Positions 8,801 to 16,924 are shown, numbered from the stretch's first letter. The stretch is DNA of 64,000 nt from an uncultured Collinsella sp. (GCA_934654585.1 CAKUGF010000001.1:124001-188000), one strand, 5' to 3'. The notes: generated by a model from the letters alone, not told the origin. Numbers and translations: made by a program.

Positions 8801-10203
8801 GTAAACTGCTCGGTCCAATTGAGGTCGGTTCTTACCTGGAAGAGGGCCTTAATATTGCCGTATGCGGGGTCGTTGTTGTTGCCCCAGGTTTTGCCCACCC
8901 AATCGTAGGCGAGCGAGCCGTACAGCTGTGTGGCGATATCCATCGTGAACAGCAGCGTGCAATGGTGGCGAAGGAGCTTAGTGTTTCTTGGGTCGGTGCC
9001 CGAGCCAGCGCTCATGCTCTTGTACTGATTCCACTTCCCCTCCATCTCGTCGAGGTAGCGGTTTGCCTGCTTGGCGCCCGACTCGCGCGGCGACTTCTTC
9101 CAGTACTCCGGATCAGGGTTGCCCGAATCGTTCATGTAGCTGGCCGGTTTGTATCCGCCGCCAAACAGTACGTACCCGGCAAACGAGAAATCGAAGAGAA
9201 TCGGAAACGTGGGAATCCAGCAGGTGAACTTGTTGCCGCCGATGCCGGGGAACGCCGCGGGGAAATCAAACGGAGTGATCTCTTGATCCATGGTGGTGGG
9301 AATGATGGTGGTCGAGCCCGATTCCGCCTTTGCGGCCGGCGCGGTGACAACGGCCATGGGGGAGGAAAGCGTGTAGGTTTTGCCCTGATAGTCGAGGACA
9401 AAGCGCAGCTTGCACCCTTCTTCCAGAAGGCCCGATGCCGCATCGAGGAACTTGTCTTCGAGCGTGAATGTTGCCAGATCGTCCGCGCCCGTTGCACTGG
9501 CCTTGATCTGGCCAATCTGCGTGACGGTTTCGGGTGAGCCGCCCGCGGCAGGCGTCACTTTGTCGATGCGCAGCGTTGCCTGCCCGCCCTGCGGCAGGTG
9601 GGCCTGTACAGTGAAGGCGTGCGTGTCGGGCTGCGCATTCGCTGCATCGTCTTTGGGCATCGCCATGAATGTGGCGTCGGCGTACTGGATGTCCCACTCA
9701 TCAAACGTGAGTTGGCGAAAGTACGGCTCACCATCGGAGAGCGGACGCGTGGGAGCGGTAATGGCGGTGCCGCCCTGGATGCGCGCGAGGGGGATCTCGA
9801 CATCGCGGTAGCCTGGCATGCTGATGGAGATGCCGCCGTTAAAGTCGTACGCGTCGAGAAGCGTCGCCTCGTCCACGTAGCCTTCCGAAAGCGGGGCAAC
9901 CTCAAAGATGGCCGTGCCTTCGTCATCGGTGGTGGCGGTGAGCTGCTTGCCTGCGGCATAGCGCGACGTTAGTGTGACCTGGGCACCCGTGATGGGCGTA
10001 TTCTTGTTGGCGACGTCGACCACGACCACGCCGAACATGGTGCGCGAGAGAACGAGCACCTTGAAGGGGTCTTCTTCGTCGGCATAGGCTTCGGTGGGCG
10101 CGAACGGTAATATGAAGGCGTTTGCGCTTCCCGGCACGTGCGGCAACATAATGCTCGCTAGCGAGGACGCTCCGGCAACAAGTAACGAACGGCGATCAAG
10201 CAT
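5836..10203 (-). CDS. Large surface protein with LAxTG sorting signal
   Basis: A 1455-residue exported protein. The N-terminus (LDRRSLLVAGASSLASIMLP) has a twin arginine followed by a hydrophobic stretch, so Tat export is possible. Residues ~50-130 look like a carboxypeptidase-regulatory/Ig-type domain (GVVVVDVANKNTPITGAQV, DDEGTAIFEV). The long centre has no motif I recognise. Near residue 1200 a CARDB-like adhesin domain (FTVTVRNDGNTLLTAGTIDL) appears. A Gly/Ser-rich spacer leads to LAGTGD, an Ala-rich transmembrane helix and SARR, the layout of a class E (LAxTG) sortase substrate. About 18 extra residues follow the arginines, which is longer than usual. GGGAG precedes the start. Probably cell-wall attached; substrate unknown. 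Confidence 0.8.
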   Translation of the reverse strand: MLDRRSLLVAGASSLASIMLPHVPGSANAFILPFAPTEAYADEEDPFKVLVLSRTMFGVVVVDVANKNTPITGAQVTLTSRYAAGKQLTATTDDEGTAIFEVAPLSEGYVDEATLLDAYDFNGGISISMPGYRDVEIPLARIQGGTAITAPTRPLSDGEPYFRQLTFDEWDIQYADATFMAMPKDDAANAQPDTHAFTVQAHLPQGGQATLRIDKVTPAAGGSPETVTQIGQIKASATGADDLATFTLEDKFLDAASGLLEEGCKLRFVLDYQGKTYTLSSPMAVVTAPAAKAESGSTTIIPTTMDQEITPFDFPAAFPGIGGNKFTCWIPTFPILFDFSFAGYVLFGGGYKPASYMNDSGNPDPEYWKKSPRESGAKQANRYLDEMEGKWNQYKSMSAGSGTDPRNTKLLRHHCTLLFTMDIATQLYGSLAYDWVGKTWGNNNDPAYGNIKALFQVRTDLNWTEQFTLGPVPFFLNVNPWVLAKLALAVGAHTHGSGAAFFKNISLDYSNTSGSFTIQIGLAVTFGAGVAGVASSAVRGAASLTLFIGYEKADGHQLPRLRVGADVDVDVMLQFVMFKWTTKAWSGSWPTLLDSWNMSVNNGNQYVRQHSELALGGDTPYTLDACSGATGNAESGGVPKFIASATIVTNAELLACAEVAATAANVAPAVRDWEQAVTRIELDADAESDDTGQVEHFVHALMKNDENAAPMYKYTYIRQATNVVADPNANSAGVSEDERGGIKPSSDNVLFHGVLSEAHMKFAEIAGVECLFRIASVRYGEDGRSRLVVHTKANGAWSTPMPVDFPLGFGEGDVERGGTFDYDFDVVEYTDGRENQDAYVLLVSGERPEGDATRFDTASTAGILSVVRLRISNDGVRVISHTSWRSISRGRLQEDGYHCLQCPRITVGKTLVDGRLSGAYLHRRGATAEKALGTEAEVALECFTLWSDDLGDSLTFRQVLRFPQAPSSIELGAPENINGKMVVPVAYETASGCGCASYAVIGQSIAGWGVMSPDATVPHAVPWPQHTGFLATVNEQLQHITWTRGATAFASEPVGAAGCGPASFSASNNGRCLMYVENTDGKVGQTYDEEGNPVAVMGKHFRIFASTLERDLFTEPFVMCELDHPVDQITTFLTSGGMLSALATHIVSAEQSKAELHGIEVPLVACATPLGAIANLGAVVPGAASEPFTVTVRNDGNTLLTAGTIDLYREGSNQPFSSASIGFGANARMASIYDPELAEDASANDMAHVKYAVETLGARFATHPLVADNGNAVLAPGCTAQFRMSFAIPESWGDEVGKRVTLYAKARDLVALDPVTLEEIRPGANSALSAVLHELHAPDAACERAEVLVGVSSNADTTGLHDAPMTVDGDGGSSGGGSGTGGSSGGSGSGSGKGNDNNKRSGKAGALAGTGDSNVPLTAAAAALAAAGAGLVAYSARRTALENDTADEVNSDKPR

Positions 10204-10359
10204 CTTGGGCTCCCATCCCGCAAATATCGGTGGAAATAATCAAATTATGCGAGAAGGTGTCCTGTCGCGGTAGTGCCGTTCGAGGGGCAAAATGTCCAAA
10301 TGCGAATGCGGAAGCGCGGGAGCGCTGGGGTGCGTGTGGCGTGTTTGGCAGGCGGTCCG

Positions 10360-11364
10360 CTAGCGCAACATGTGGGCAACCAGCTCGGCGCGAGTTCCGA
10401 TACCAAGCTTGGCATACACGCCGGACAGGCGGTTTTTAACGGTGCCTGGCGATACTTCCATATGGCGTGCGATTTCGGCGTTGGTCCATCCGCGGCAGGC
10501 GAGCATGGCCATGGTGAATTCCGTGGTGGTTAGATCGTCAGCCACATCCTCGCCCGAGTCGGGGTTGTGGATGCGTCGCCATCCGTAGCTAAAGCGGTAC
10601 GTGATCTCGATGATGCGTGCGAAATCGTCGGGGTATTGCTGTTTTAGGCACGCCTCGATAAGTCCCTGCAAAAGGCCATGGTGCTCGCCGATGAGCTCGA
10701 TAAGGCCGTCGGGGCGTGCGATGCTCCAAGCAGTTTCGAAATGCGTCTTTGCGGCGTCGACGTTTTTGAGACTCATGCAGGCCATTGAGGCTGACAGATG
10801 CAGGAACAGCTCCGAGATGGGATAACTTTCCTGTTTCATGATCAGGGCGTTTTCCGCCATGCCCAGGCTACGGCCATATTCGCCTCGTAGGTACAGGGCA
10901 TGCGCCATCACGTAACTGGCGAACAGGCGCAGGCCTTCGGGCAGATGTGCCGCAAGTGGATAAAACTCTTCGGCAGAATACGGGGAAGGCAGGTGCAACA
11001 GGACACTTGCGGCCGAGGCGAACAGGATATGCATGGCGTGGACGGCGGGCGATTCCTCGTCAGTTGGCGTATCGAGGATACCCGCAAGGCAACGGCGGGC
11101 ATCGGCGATACGGTTGAGCGACAGGCTGGCATATCCGCAGATGAAGCATGCGGAATAGCGCAGTGCGGGGTCGGTGGCGTCAAGATAGGGGCGTGCCGTC
11201 GCGGCGGCGAGCGTGGCCTGTCCGCGAAAGTACAGCGCTTCTGCCGTGGCGATGGCGCGCGAATCGGGGTCGGAAATGCCTGCAACCGCGGCGTCAATCT
11301 GCCCCGGCACAAAGGCAGTGCACATCAACGGCATGGGAACGCGTGAGCAGCCATCGCAGTTCAT
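10360..11364 (-). CDS. LuxR-type transcriptional regulator with helical repeat sensor region
   Basis: A 334-residue protein. The last ~60 residues are a clear LuxR/FixJ helix-turn-helix (LTTTEFTMAMLACRGWTNAE, then IARHMEVSPGTVKNRLSGVY). The N-terminal 270 residues are alpha-helical with TPR-like pairs (ALYLRGEYGRSLGMAENAL), as in MalT-like regulators but without an ATPase domain. The ATG at 11364 follows GGGAGATGGAAG; the longer antisense extension through guaA is a shadow. It lies directly upstream of the surface-protein gene on the same strand with a 156-bp gap, so that gene is a plausible target. Confidence 0.85.
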   Translation of the reverse strand: MNCDGCSRVPMPLMCTAFVPGQIDAAVAGISDPDSRAIATAEALYFRGQATLAAATARPYLDATDPALRYSACFICGYASLSLNRIADARRCLAGILDTPTDEESPAVHAMHILFASAASVLLHLPSPYSAEEFYPLAAHLPEGLRLFASYVMAHALYLRGEYGRSLGMAENALIMKQESYPISELFLHLSASMACMSLKNVDAAKTHFETAWSIARPDGLIELIGEHHGLLQGLIEACLKQQYPDDFARIIEITYRFSYGWRRIHNPDSGEDVADDLTTTEFTMAMLACRGWTNAEIARHMEVSPGTVKNRLSGVYAKLGIGTRAELVAHMLR

Positions 11365-11430
11365 CTTCCATCTCCCTTCAGCTGGCAACAGTAGCAGCAA
11401 TTGTACTCTTGTTGCTCGGGACTGGAATTT

Positions 11431-11526
11431 GTGGGTATCGCCCACGATTGTGCCAAACGTATAAAGGAAGAGTTTATTGGCGATGCTTCCAAGGTGGCTA
11501 TCGAAGCCTATCTGACCTCGGAATAA
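11431..11526 (+). CDS. Possible small or remnant ORF upstream of guaA
   Basis: Starting at GTG 11431 this frame encodes 31 residues (GIAHDCAKRIKEEFIGDASK then VAIEAYLTSE). It has a normal soluble-helix composition and ends in TAA. A TTG at 11401 would give 41 residues. No good ribosome-binding site is seen, so it may be the 3' end of a decayed gene. The surrounding 11365-11661 gap otherwise holds the guaA promoter. Confidence 0.25.
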   Translation: MGIAHDCAKRIKEEFIGDASKVAIEAYLTSE

Positions 11527-11589
11527 AGAAATATTGCCGCCCCTGTAAAAAGCTCTGCTGCAGCGATGGGAAACGGACCTCGCTCTGCA

Positions 11590-11595
11590 TATAAT
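11590..11595 (+). promoter_or_regulatory. Probable -10 box of guaA
   Basis: TATAAT in the context TGCATATAATGAGG, 67 bases before the guaA start. There is no good -35 at the expected distance. A CATATG inverted pair lies just downstream (around 11603-11626). Confidence 0.5.
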
Positions 11596-11661
11596 GAGGT
11601 CATATGACGGTGCGTTTGCATATGCGCAACGCATTTCCATCGAACCGAAAAGGAGCTCTGC

Positions 11662-12642
11662 ATGGATCCCAACAAGCGTCCCGACGACATGGTGCGCATC
11701 ACCACTCCCGAACTTGCCCAGGCGTTCATCGATGAGCAGGTCACCGCAATCCGTGAGCAGATCGGTGACAAGAAGGTCCTGCTGGCCCTTTCCGGCGGCG
11801 TCGACAGCTCGGTCGTCGCAGCGCTGCTCATCAAGGCCATCGGCAAGCAGCTCGTCTGCGTGCACGTGAACCATGGCCTCATGCGTAAGGGCGAGAGCGA
11901 GCAGGTTGTTGACGTCTTTAAGAACCAGATGGACGCCAACCTGGTCTACGTTGACGCTACTGATCGCTTCCTGGACAAGCTCGTCGATGTGGACGAGCCC
12001 GAGGCCAAGCGCAAGATTATCGGCGCCGAGTTCATTCGCGTGTTCGAGGAGGAGGCCCGCAAGGTTGGCGATGAGGTCAGCTTCCTCGCCCAGGGCACCA
12101 TCTATCCCGACATTCTTGAGTCCCAAGACGGCGTGAAGGCCCATCACAACGTGGGCGGCCTGCCCGATGACCTGCAGTTTGAGCTCTGCGAGCCCGTCAA
12201 GCTGCTGTACAAGGACGAGGTCCGCGTTGTCGGCCGCGAGCTCGGCCTGCCCGAGAACATGGTCGAGCGCCAGCCGTTCCCCGGCCCCGGCCTGGGCGTT
12301 CGCTGCCTTGGTGCCATCACACGCGATCGTCTTGAGGCGTTGCGCGAGGCCGATGCCATCGTGCGCGAGGAGATTGACAAGGCCGGTCTGACCATCTGGC
12401 AGTACTTTGCCGTCGTGCCCGATTTCCGCGCTACCGGCGTGCGCGAGGGCAAGCGCGCCTACGATTGGCCCTGCATCATCCGTTGCATCAACACCGTTGA
12501 CGTCATGACTGCCGAGGTGCCCGAGCTCGACTGGGCGCTGCTCAAGCGTATTACCGCCCGTGTCACCGCCGAGGTTCCTGGCATCTGCCGCGTCTGCTAC
12601 GACCTGACCCCCAAGCCCGTCGGCACGGTGGAGTGGGAGTAA
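11662..12642 (+). CDS. guaA: GMP synthase, ATP-pyrophosphatase/dimerisation subunit without amidotransferase domain
   Basis: This 326-residue protein catalyses ATP-dependent amination of XMP to GMP in purine synthesis. It has the PP-loop SGGVDSS (residues 44-50), the family block GTIYPDILES, PFPGPGLGVR, and the canonical C-terminus KPVGTVEWE. Most bacterial GuaA proteins are ~510 residues with an N-terminal class I glutamine amidotransferase; here that domain is absent and AAAGGAG sits right before the ATG, so the gene is not truncated by chance. A separate amidotransferase subunit elsewhere, or direct use of ammonia, must be assumed. Confidence 0.93.
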   Translation: MDPNKRPDDMVRITTPELAQAFIDEQVTAIREQIGDKKVLLALSGGVDSSVVAALLIKAIGKQLVCVHVNHGLMRKGESEQVVDVFKNQMDANLVYVDATDRFLDKLVDVDEPEAKRKIIGAEFIRVFEEEARKVGDEVSFLAQGTIYPDILESQDGVKAHHNVGGLPDDLQFELCEPVKLLYKDEVRVVGRELGLPENMVERQPFPGPGLGVRCLGAITRDRLEALREADAIVREEIDKAGLTIWQYFAVVPDFRATGVREGKRAYDWPCIIRCINTVDVMTAEVPELDWALLKRITARVTAEVPGICRVCYDLTPKPVGTVEWE

Positions 12643-12674
12643 GCTTCTACTCTTTTGGGCGAATTGCATTGACA

Positions 12675-12717
12675 GAGAGGGGTCCCGCGCAAACGTGTGC
12701 GGGACCCCTCTCGTTTT
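12675..12717 (+). terminator. Strong terminator after guaA
   Basis: GAGAGGGGTCCCGC (12675-12688) pairs perfectly with GCGGGACCCCTCTC (12699-12712), followed by GTTTT. It lies between convergent genes and the T-run overlaps the stop region of the kinase gene. Confidence 0.9.
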
Positions 12718-13867
12718 ACTGTTCGGTTGACGCTGCGGTCCGTTTTGGAAGGGTCGTGAGCATGGTAGTCCCGTTCTTGGAACTCGCTTCGACCTCAACC
12801 GTGCCTCCGTGCAGCGCTGCAATCTCCCAAACAAGTGCTAGCCCGAGTCCTGCGCCGCCATATGCCCTGCTACGGGATTTATCCAGGCGAAAGAACGGCT
12901 GGAAGATGCTCTCACGGTACTGCTCGGGTATTCCCGGGCCCTGATCCTCGACTCGTAGGAACACGTGGCTGTTGTTATCGCAGATGGAGACGTTGACAGT
13001 CGAGCTGGGACGGCTGTAACGGATGGCATTTTCGACCAGGTTAAACACCAGCCGATAGAGGAGCGTGTCGCTTCCGATTATCAAAGCGCCTCCACTGCAA
13101 TTGAGGACGATGTCTTTATGCTCGGCAAGTGGCGCAAGGTCGGTGAGGACTTCTTCGGACAAGGGGCCAAGTTCGACATGGTCCTCGCAAGGAACGCTGC
13201 GGAGCTCACTCATCTCGAGCAATACCTTGGTCATTCGCGACATTCGCTCGATTTGTTCTTGTAGCAGGCCGAGCAGCTCGGCTGTTTGGGGTTGCGATGT
13301 GGGGTGCTCGGAGACAAACAGTTCAATCTGTGCTTGCATAAGGGCGAGCGGGGTGCGCAGCTCGTGTGCGGCGTTGCCGGTAAACTGACGCTGTGCAGAG
13401 AACCCTTCGCCAAGACGGGCGATCATGTCGTTGAAAGAGGCGCTGCATCGTTGTAGTTCGGCGGGCACATCTTCGCTGAGTCTGATTTCGCTTAGGTTGT
13501 CAGGCTGCACGCGCTCTACCTGGGCGGCAAAACCCCGTAGCGGCTTGAGCGCGCCGCCGCTCACAAAGTATGCCAGCACGCCGCCAAGTAGCGTGACTCC
13601 AGCCGTGATGCACCAGGCTGTTGCGCTAAAAGATTCCTGTGCGTCGTTTACGACGATCGTGACCTCGTCATCGAGGGCTGTTTTTGTTGGGTCAAACGCC
13701 TGGGGCGAATCCACACCGGCTGTGTTAAAGGCCGAGATGTCGCTGCCGATGGCATCCATGTAGCGCATGCCCGTATAGCCGACCAAGCAGTTCGTTAGTA
13801 CGCACGCCGCGCACGTGAGCAGCGCCGTCATGATCGTTATGCGCCATTGCAGCGAAAGCCTTTTCAT
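12716..13867 (-). CDS. Sensor histidine kinase (OmpR-type partner)
   Basis: A 383-residue membrane kinase. There are two transmembrane helices (about 12-34 and 84-104) enclosing a small ~50-residue extracellular sensor, then a HAMP-like segment, the H-box with His168 (GNAAHELRTPLAL), and HATPase motifs NLVENAIRYS, DQGPGIP and GGAGLGLAL. The start overlaps the stop of the response regulator by 4 bases (ATGA), indicating translational coupling. The pair is divergent from the Fe-S/thioredoxin-like operon starting at 14629, which it may control. Confidence 0.93.
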   Translation of the reverse strand: MKRLSLQWRITIMTALLTCAACVLTNCLVGYTGMRYMDAIGSDISAFNTAGVDSPQAFDPTKTALDDEVTIVVNDAQESFSATAWCITAGVTLLGGVLAYFVSGGALKPLRGFAAQVERVQPDNLSEIRLSEDVPAELQRCSASFNDMIARLGEGFSAQRQFTGNAAHELRTPLALMQAQIELFVSEHPTSQPQTAELLGLLQEQIERMSRMTKVLLEMSELRSVPCEDHVELGPLSEEVLTDLAPLAEHKDIVLNCSGGALIIGSDTLLYRLVFNLVENAIRYSRPSSTVNVSICDNNSHVFLRVEDQGPGIPEQYRESIFQPFFRLDKSRSRAYGGAGLGLALVWEIAALHGGTVEVEASSKNGTTMLTTLPKRTAASTEQ

Positions 13868-14538
13868 TCGCCATCCTCCATAACGTAGCCCTCTCCAATC
13901 CGATTGCGAATCGGGTCGTATCCCAAAGCGCTGCGCAACTTTTTTCGGAGCGACGAGATGTGAACGCGGGTTGCGTTGCTAAAGCTGTTCACGGTGCTAT
14001 CCCAGACGTGTTCGATAAGCTCCTCTTGGCTTACCGGTCGCCCCTGATTAAGCATCAGGTATTCCAGGATTCCCGTTTCCTTGCGTGTAAGAGATAGAGC
14101 CTCGCTGTCCACGGAAGCGATGCGCGCCTTGGTGTCAAAGCTGAGCTTTCCGCAGGTTAATACTATGTCGCTTTGTGCGAAGCGCCTGAGGGTAAGGCTG
14201 CGGATCCTTGCCGCAAGTTCGTCCAGATGAAACGGCTTGGTAAGGTAATCGTTGGCGCCGGTATCGAGTCCGGCGACTTTATCGGATACTTCGCCACGCG
14301 CGGACAGAATCAGTACCTTGGTCTCGCAGTCGGTTTTCCTAAGTTCCCTGAGTACGGTCATGCCGTCGATACGGGGAAGATTGAGGTCGAGCACCACGAG
14401 GTCAAAGACTTCGACGCCCAGCAGGTCGAGTGCCTCCTGCCCATCATGGCAGCAGTCGACGCTGTATGCCAGGTTTCGCAAGCTGCGTGCGATTGTGTCG
14501 CACAGTGCTCGCTCGTCTTCGACGATCAAAATATGCAT
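13864..14538 (-). CDS. OmpR/PhoB-family response regulator
   Basis: A 224-residue protein: receiver domain with acidic pocket EDE (7-9), phospho-acceptor Asp51 (VVLDLNLP) and KPF near residue 101, followed by a winged-helix DNA-binding domain (LTRKETGILEYLMLNQGRPV... RVHISSLRKKLRS). The ATG at 14538 was preferred because AAGGAG lies 7-8 bases upstream; an earlier in-frame ATG contains that site. First gene of the two-component operon; the 90-bp divergent gap to 14629 should hold both promoters. Confidence 0.93.
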   Translation of the reverse strand: MHILIVEDERALCDTIARSLRNLAYSVDCCHDGQEALDLLGVEVFDLVVLDLNLPRIDGMTVLRELRKTDCETKVLILSARGEVSDKVAGLDTGANDYLTKPFHLDELAARIRSLTLRRFAQSDIVLTCGKLSFDTKARIASVDSEALSLTRKETGILEYLMLNQGRPVSQEELIEHVWDSTVNSFSNATRVHISSLRKKLRSALGYDPIRNRIGEGYVMEDGE

Positions 14539-14628
14539 AACAGGCTCCTTGCACATTCCAAATCGCGCTTAACACGGATTTTATGGTCGATATGGTCCAA
14601 TGGTCGCGTAACGAAAGGAGTGGTCAGG

Positions 14629-14775
14629 TTGTTTAAAGCGGTAAAACCCGTGGTACAGGTCGCTTTGTTGATCGTCGGAATTGCCATGGTGTGCTTTGGC
14701 GTTATGCGTGGCGAGGCGGATGCCGTGCTGGCCAAAGCGATTAGGCTGTGCTTGGAGTGTATCGGAATTGGATAA
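14629..14775 (+). CDS. CD1871A-family CXXC-motif small membrane protein
   Basis: A 48-residue protein beginning at TTG 14629, eight bases after AAAGGAG. One transmembrane helix (VVQVALLIVGIAMVCFGVMR) is followed by RGEADAVLAKAI and the terminal motif CLECIGIG, the hallmark of the CD1871A family of tiny membrane proteins with a CxxC pair. It is too short for routine ORF calling. The next gene begins inside its last codons (TTG 14768), so the two are coupled. Family members are usually found beside a NapH-like Fe-S protein and a TlpA-like thioredoxin, exactly as here. The role is probably in a membrane electron-transfer or disulfide-redox chain, but this is not established. Confidence 0.8.
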   Translation: MFKAVKPVVQVALLIVGIAMVCFGVMRGEADAVLAKAIRLCLECIGIG

Positions 14776-15670
14776 AAGAGAAAACACTGCGTCGCATGTT
14801 TTGACCCGATTTCGCGGATTCATTCAGGCGGCGGCGACGCTTATCACCAACATTCACCTGCCAAACTTTGCCAAAGGCAGCATCTATCAGGGTGCGGGAA
14901 AAACAGTCTGTGTACCTGGGCTTAACTGCTATTCGTGCCCCGCGGCATCGGGTGCGTGCCCCATTGGGTCGTTCCAGTCGGTGGTGGGTTCATCTAAGTT
15001 CAACTTTTCTTACTATGTCACCGGTACGCTCATTTTGCTCGGCGTGCTGCTGGGACGCTTTGTATGCGGCTTTCTGTGTCCGTTTGGCTGGCTGCAGGAG
15101 CTGCTTCACAAGATTCCCGGCAAAAAGCTTTCGACAAAAAGGCTCAAGGCGCTTACGTATATCAAATACGTTGTGCTGCTGTTTGCCGTGGTAGTGCTGC
15201 CCGTGCTGGTGGTCAACGATGTGGGGATGGGCGATCCGTTCTTTTGCAAATACGTCTGTCCGCAGGGTGTGCTCGAGGGCGCCATTCCGCTGGCCATTGC
15301 CAACGCCGGCATTCGATCTGCACTGGGGCAGCTCTTTACCTGGAAACTTGTCGTTCTCATTGTCGTAGTGGTGCTGAGCGTTTTGTTCTATCGCCCCTTC
15401 TGCAAATGGATTTGTCCGCTCGGCGCGTTCTATGCGCTCATGAATAAGGTGTCCCTGCTGGGGATTCGGGTCGATGCATGCAAATGCGTCTCGTGCGGCA
15501 AGTGTTCAAAGGTTTGTCAGATGGACGTCGATGTGACCCGCGCACCCAATCATGCCGAATGTATCCGGTGCGGAAAGTGCATTGGGGCCTGTCCCGTCGA
15601 TGCCATCAGCTATCGCTATGGCCTGGATGTGTCGGCGGAAAAGCTCCCCCTGACCGCCGATAAAAAGTAA
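14768..15670 (+). CDS. NapH/MauN-like polytopic 4Fe-4S membrane protein
   Basis: About 300 residues starting at TTG 14768, which overlaps the previous stop; GGAG lies 10 bases upstream, and no suitable ATG exists. It has an extracytoplasmic Cys cluster (CVPGLNCYSCPAASGACPIG), several transmembrane helices with CPFGWLQE and CPLGAFYA motifs, and two C-terminal ferredoxin clusters (CVSCGKCSKVC and CIRCGKCIGACP). NapH-family proteins pass electrons across or within the membrane. Between CD1871A and the TlpA-like lipoprotein, it likely supplies electrons to an extracellular disulfide or methionine-repair step. Start choice is moderately certain. Confidence 0.88.
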   Translation: MDKRENTASHVLTRFRGFIQAAATLITNIHLPNFAKGSIYQGAGKTVCVPGLNCYSCPAASGACPIGSFQSVVGSSKFNFSYYVTGTLILLGVLLGRFVCGFLCPFGWLQELLHKIPGKKLSTKRLKALTYIKYVVLLFAVVVLPVLVVNDVGMGDPFFCKYVCPQGVLEGAIPLAIANAGIRSALGQLFTWKLVVLIVVVVLSVLFYRPFCKWICPLGAFYALMNKVSLLGIRVDACKCVSCGKCSKVCQMDVDVTRAPNHAECIRCGKCIGACPVDAISYRYGLDVSAEKLPLTADKK

Positions 15671-15700
15671 AACAAGCTTCGACAAAACGGAGGAATGACC

Positions 15701-16672
15701 ATGAAGCTTTCTAAGATTGCGGCCCTGTTTATGGTGCCGGTGCTGGCCTTGTGCCTTGTGGCATGTTCGGCGCCCGGTGGCAATGCGAGCGAATCTGCGA
15801 GTTCCGATCCTAAGATCGCAGAACTCACTGCGCAGAAGCCGGCCAATGCCGACGAGGCCGCCGAGCTGTATGCGAAGCTCATGCAGAAGGAGAACGAGAT
15901 CTTTTCGAGTGATAACGCGCTGTGGGAAAAGGTATTCAATGCGGCAAATAAAGACTCGGCAATGATTGAGGACGGTAGCAATTACGGCGATTTCCTGCTC
16001 AAGACCATCGACGGCGCCAAGGATGAGTTCACGGCGGATGAGCTTAAGACGCTCAAGGTCGGTGCACAGCAGATCAAGGAGATCGAGGACAAGCTCGAGA
16101 GCCTGGAGAAGGAGTTCCCCGGCTGTGGAAGCACGCCGAGTGCAGGCGAGAGCGTCGACGCTTCGACCGCTGGCATGACGGCTGGTGCCAATGCTTCGAG
16201 CGAGGCGACGAAGTTCCCTAGCTTTACGGGCAAGGACCTGGACGGCAACGACGTGAGCAGCGACGAGCTGTTCTCTAAGAACAAGGTCACCGTCATGAAC
16301 TTTTGGTTCACCACTTGCAAGCCATGCGTGGGCGAGCTGGGCGATCTTGAGGATCTGAATGAAGAGCTTGCCGAGAAGGGCGGCCAGGTCGTGGGCGTCA
16401 ATTCCTTTACGCTCGATGGCAACAAGGACGAGATTGCAGATGCCAAGGACGTGCTGAGCAAGAAGGGCGTGACATATAAGAACATCTGGTTCAAGTCGGA
16501 CAGCGAGGCCGGCAAGTTTACATCAAATCTGTTCTCGTTCCCGACAACCTACGTTATCGACCAGAACGGCAACATCGTAGGGGAGCCCATCGTAGGCGCC
16601 ATCAGCTCCGCCGAGCAGCGCGCAGCGCTCGACAAGCTTATCGACCAGGCGCTGGCGAATAGCGGGCAGTAA
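15701..16672 (+). CDS. TlpA/ResA-like thioredoxin lipoprotein
   Basis: A 323-residue exported protein. The lipobox LVAC puts the lipidated Cys at residue 22. A helical region (about 30-150) precedes a thioredoxin-fold domain with catalytic C206-K-P-C209 in WFTTCKPCVGE and the cis-Pro region FSFPTTYVID. It acts on the outer face of the membrane as a disulfide oxidoreductase or peroxidatic reductase. The ATG at 15701 was preferred over 15695 because GGAGG is too close to the latter. Third gene of the redox operon, ending in a terminator. Confidence 0.9.
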   Translation: MKLSKIAALFMVPVLALCLVACSAPGGNASESASSDPKIAELTAQKPANADEAAELYAKLMQKENEIFSSDNALWEKVFNAANKDSAMIEDGSNYGDFLLKTIDGAKDEFTADELKTLKVGAQQIKEIEDKLESLEKEFPGCGSTPSAGESVDASTAGMTAGANASSEATKFPSFTGKDLDGNDVSSDELFSKNKVTVMNFWFTTCKPCVGELGDLEDLNEELAEKGGQVVGVNSFTLDGNKDEIADAKDVLSKKGVTYKNIWFKSDSEAGKFTSNLFSFPTTYVIDQNGNIVGEPIVGAISSAEQRAALDKLIDQALANSGQ

Positions 16673-16750
16673 AAAACGCGTAAAGCATAGCGAAGATCGT
16701 GCGTCGCTGTACGAAGTAGCCCGTTGCCCTTCAAGATGAGCTCTGCCGTA

Positions 16751-16777
16751 AAGAGGCCCCGTTTGGGGCCTCTTTTT
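16751..16777 (+). terminator. Terminator of the redox operon
   Basis: AGAGGCCCC-GTTT-GGGGCCTCT followed by a run of seven T. It lies 80 bp after the TlpA-like gene. Confidence 0.92.
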
Positions 16778-16924
16778 TTGGGCACCATCCCGTTCGTTTT
16801 TGCCCGGTTCGTTACATTCCTCACTGGTGCTGGCAAAAAATGGGGATAGAGTAGGACAAACGCGTCGAATACGAACGGCGGGGGAGAGCGGGCGAGGGCG
16901 CCCGCGTGGGAGAGGTTGCCGTCC

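Noticed and set aside
11365..12834. N-terminal extension of the LuxR regulator through guaA (824-residue frame)
   Set aside because: The extension is antisense to guaA; a good ribosome site and ATG exist at 11364.
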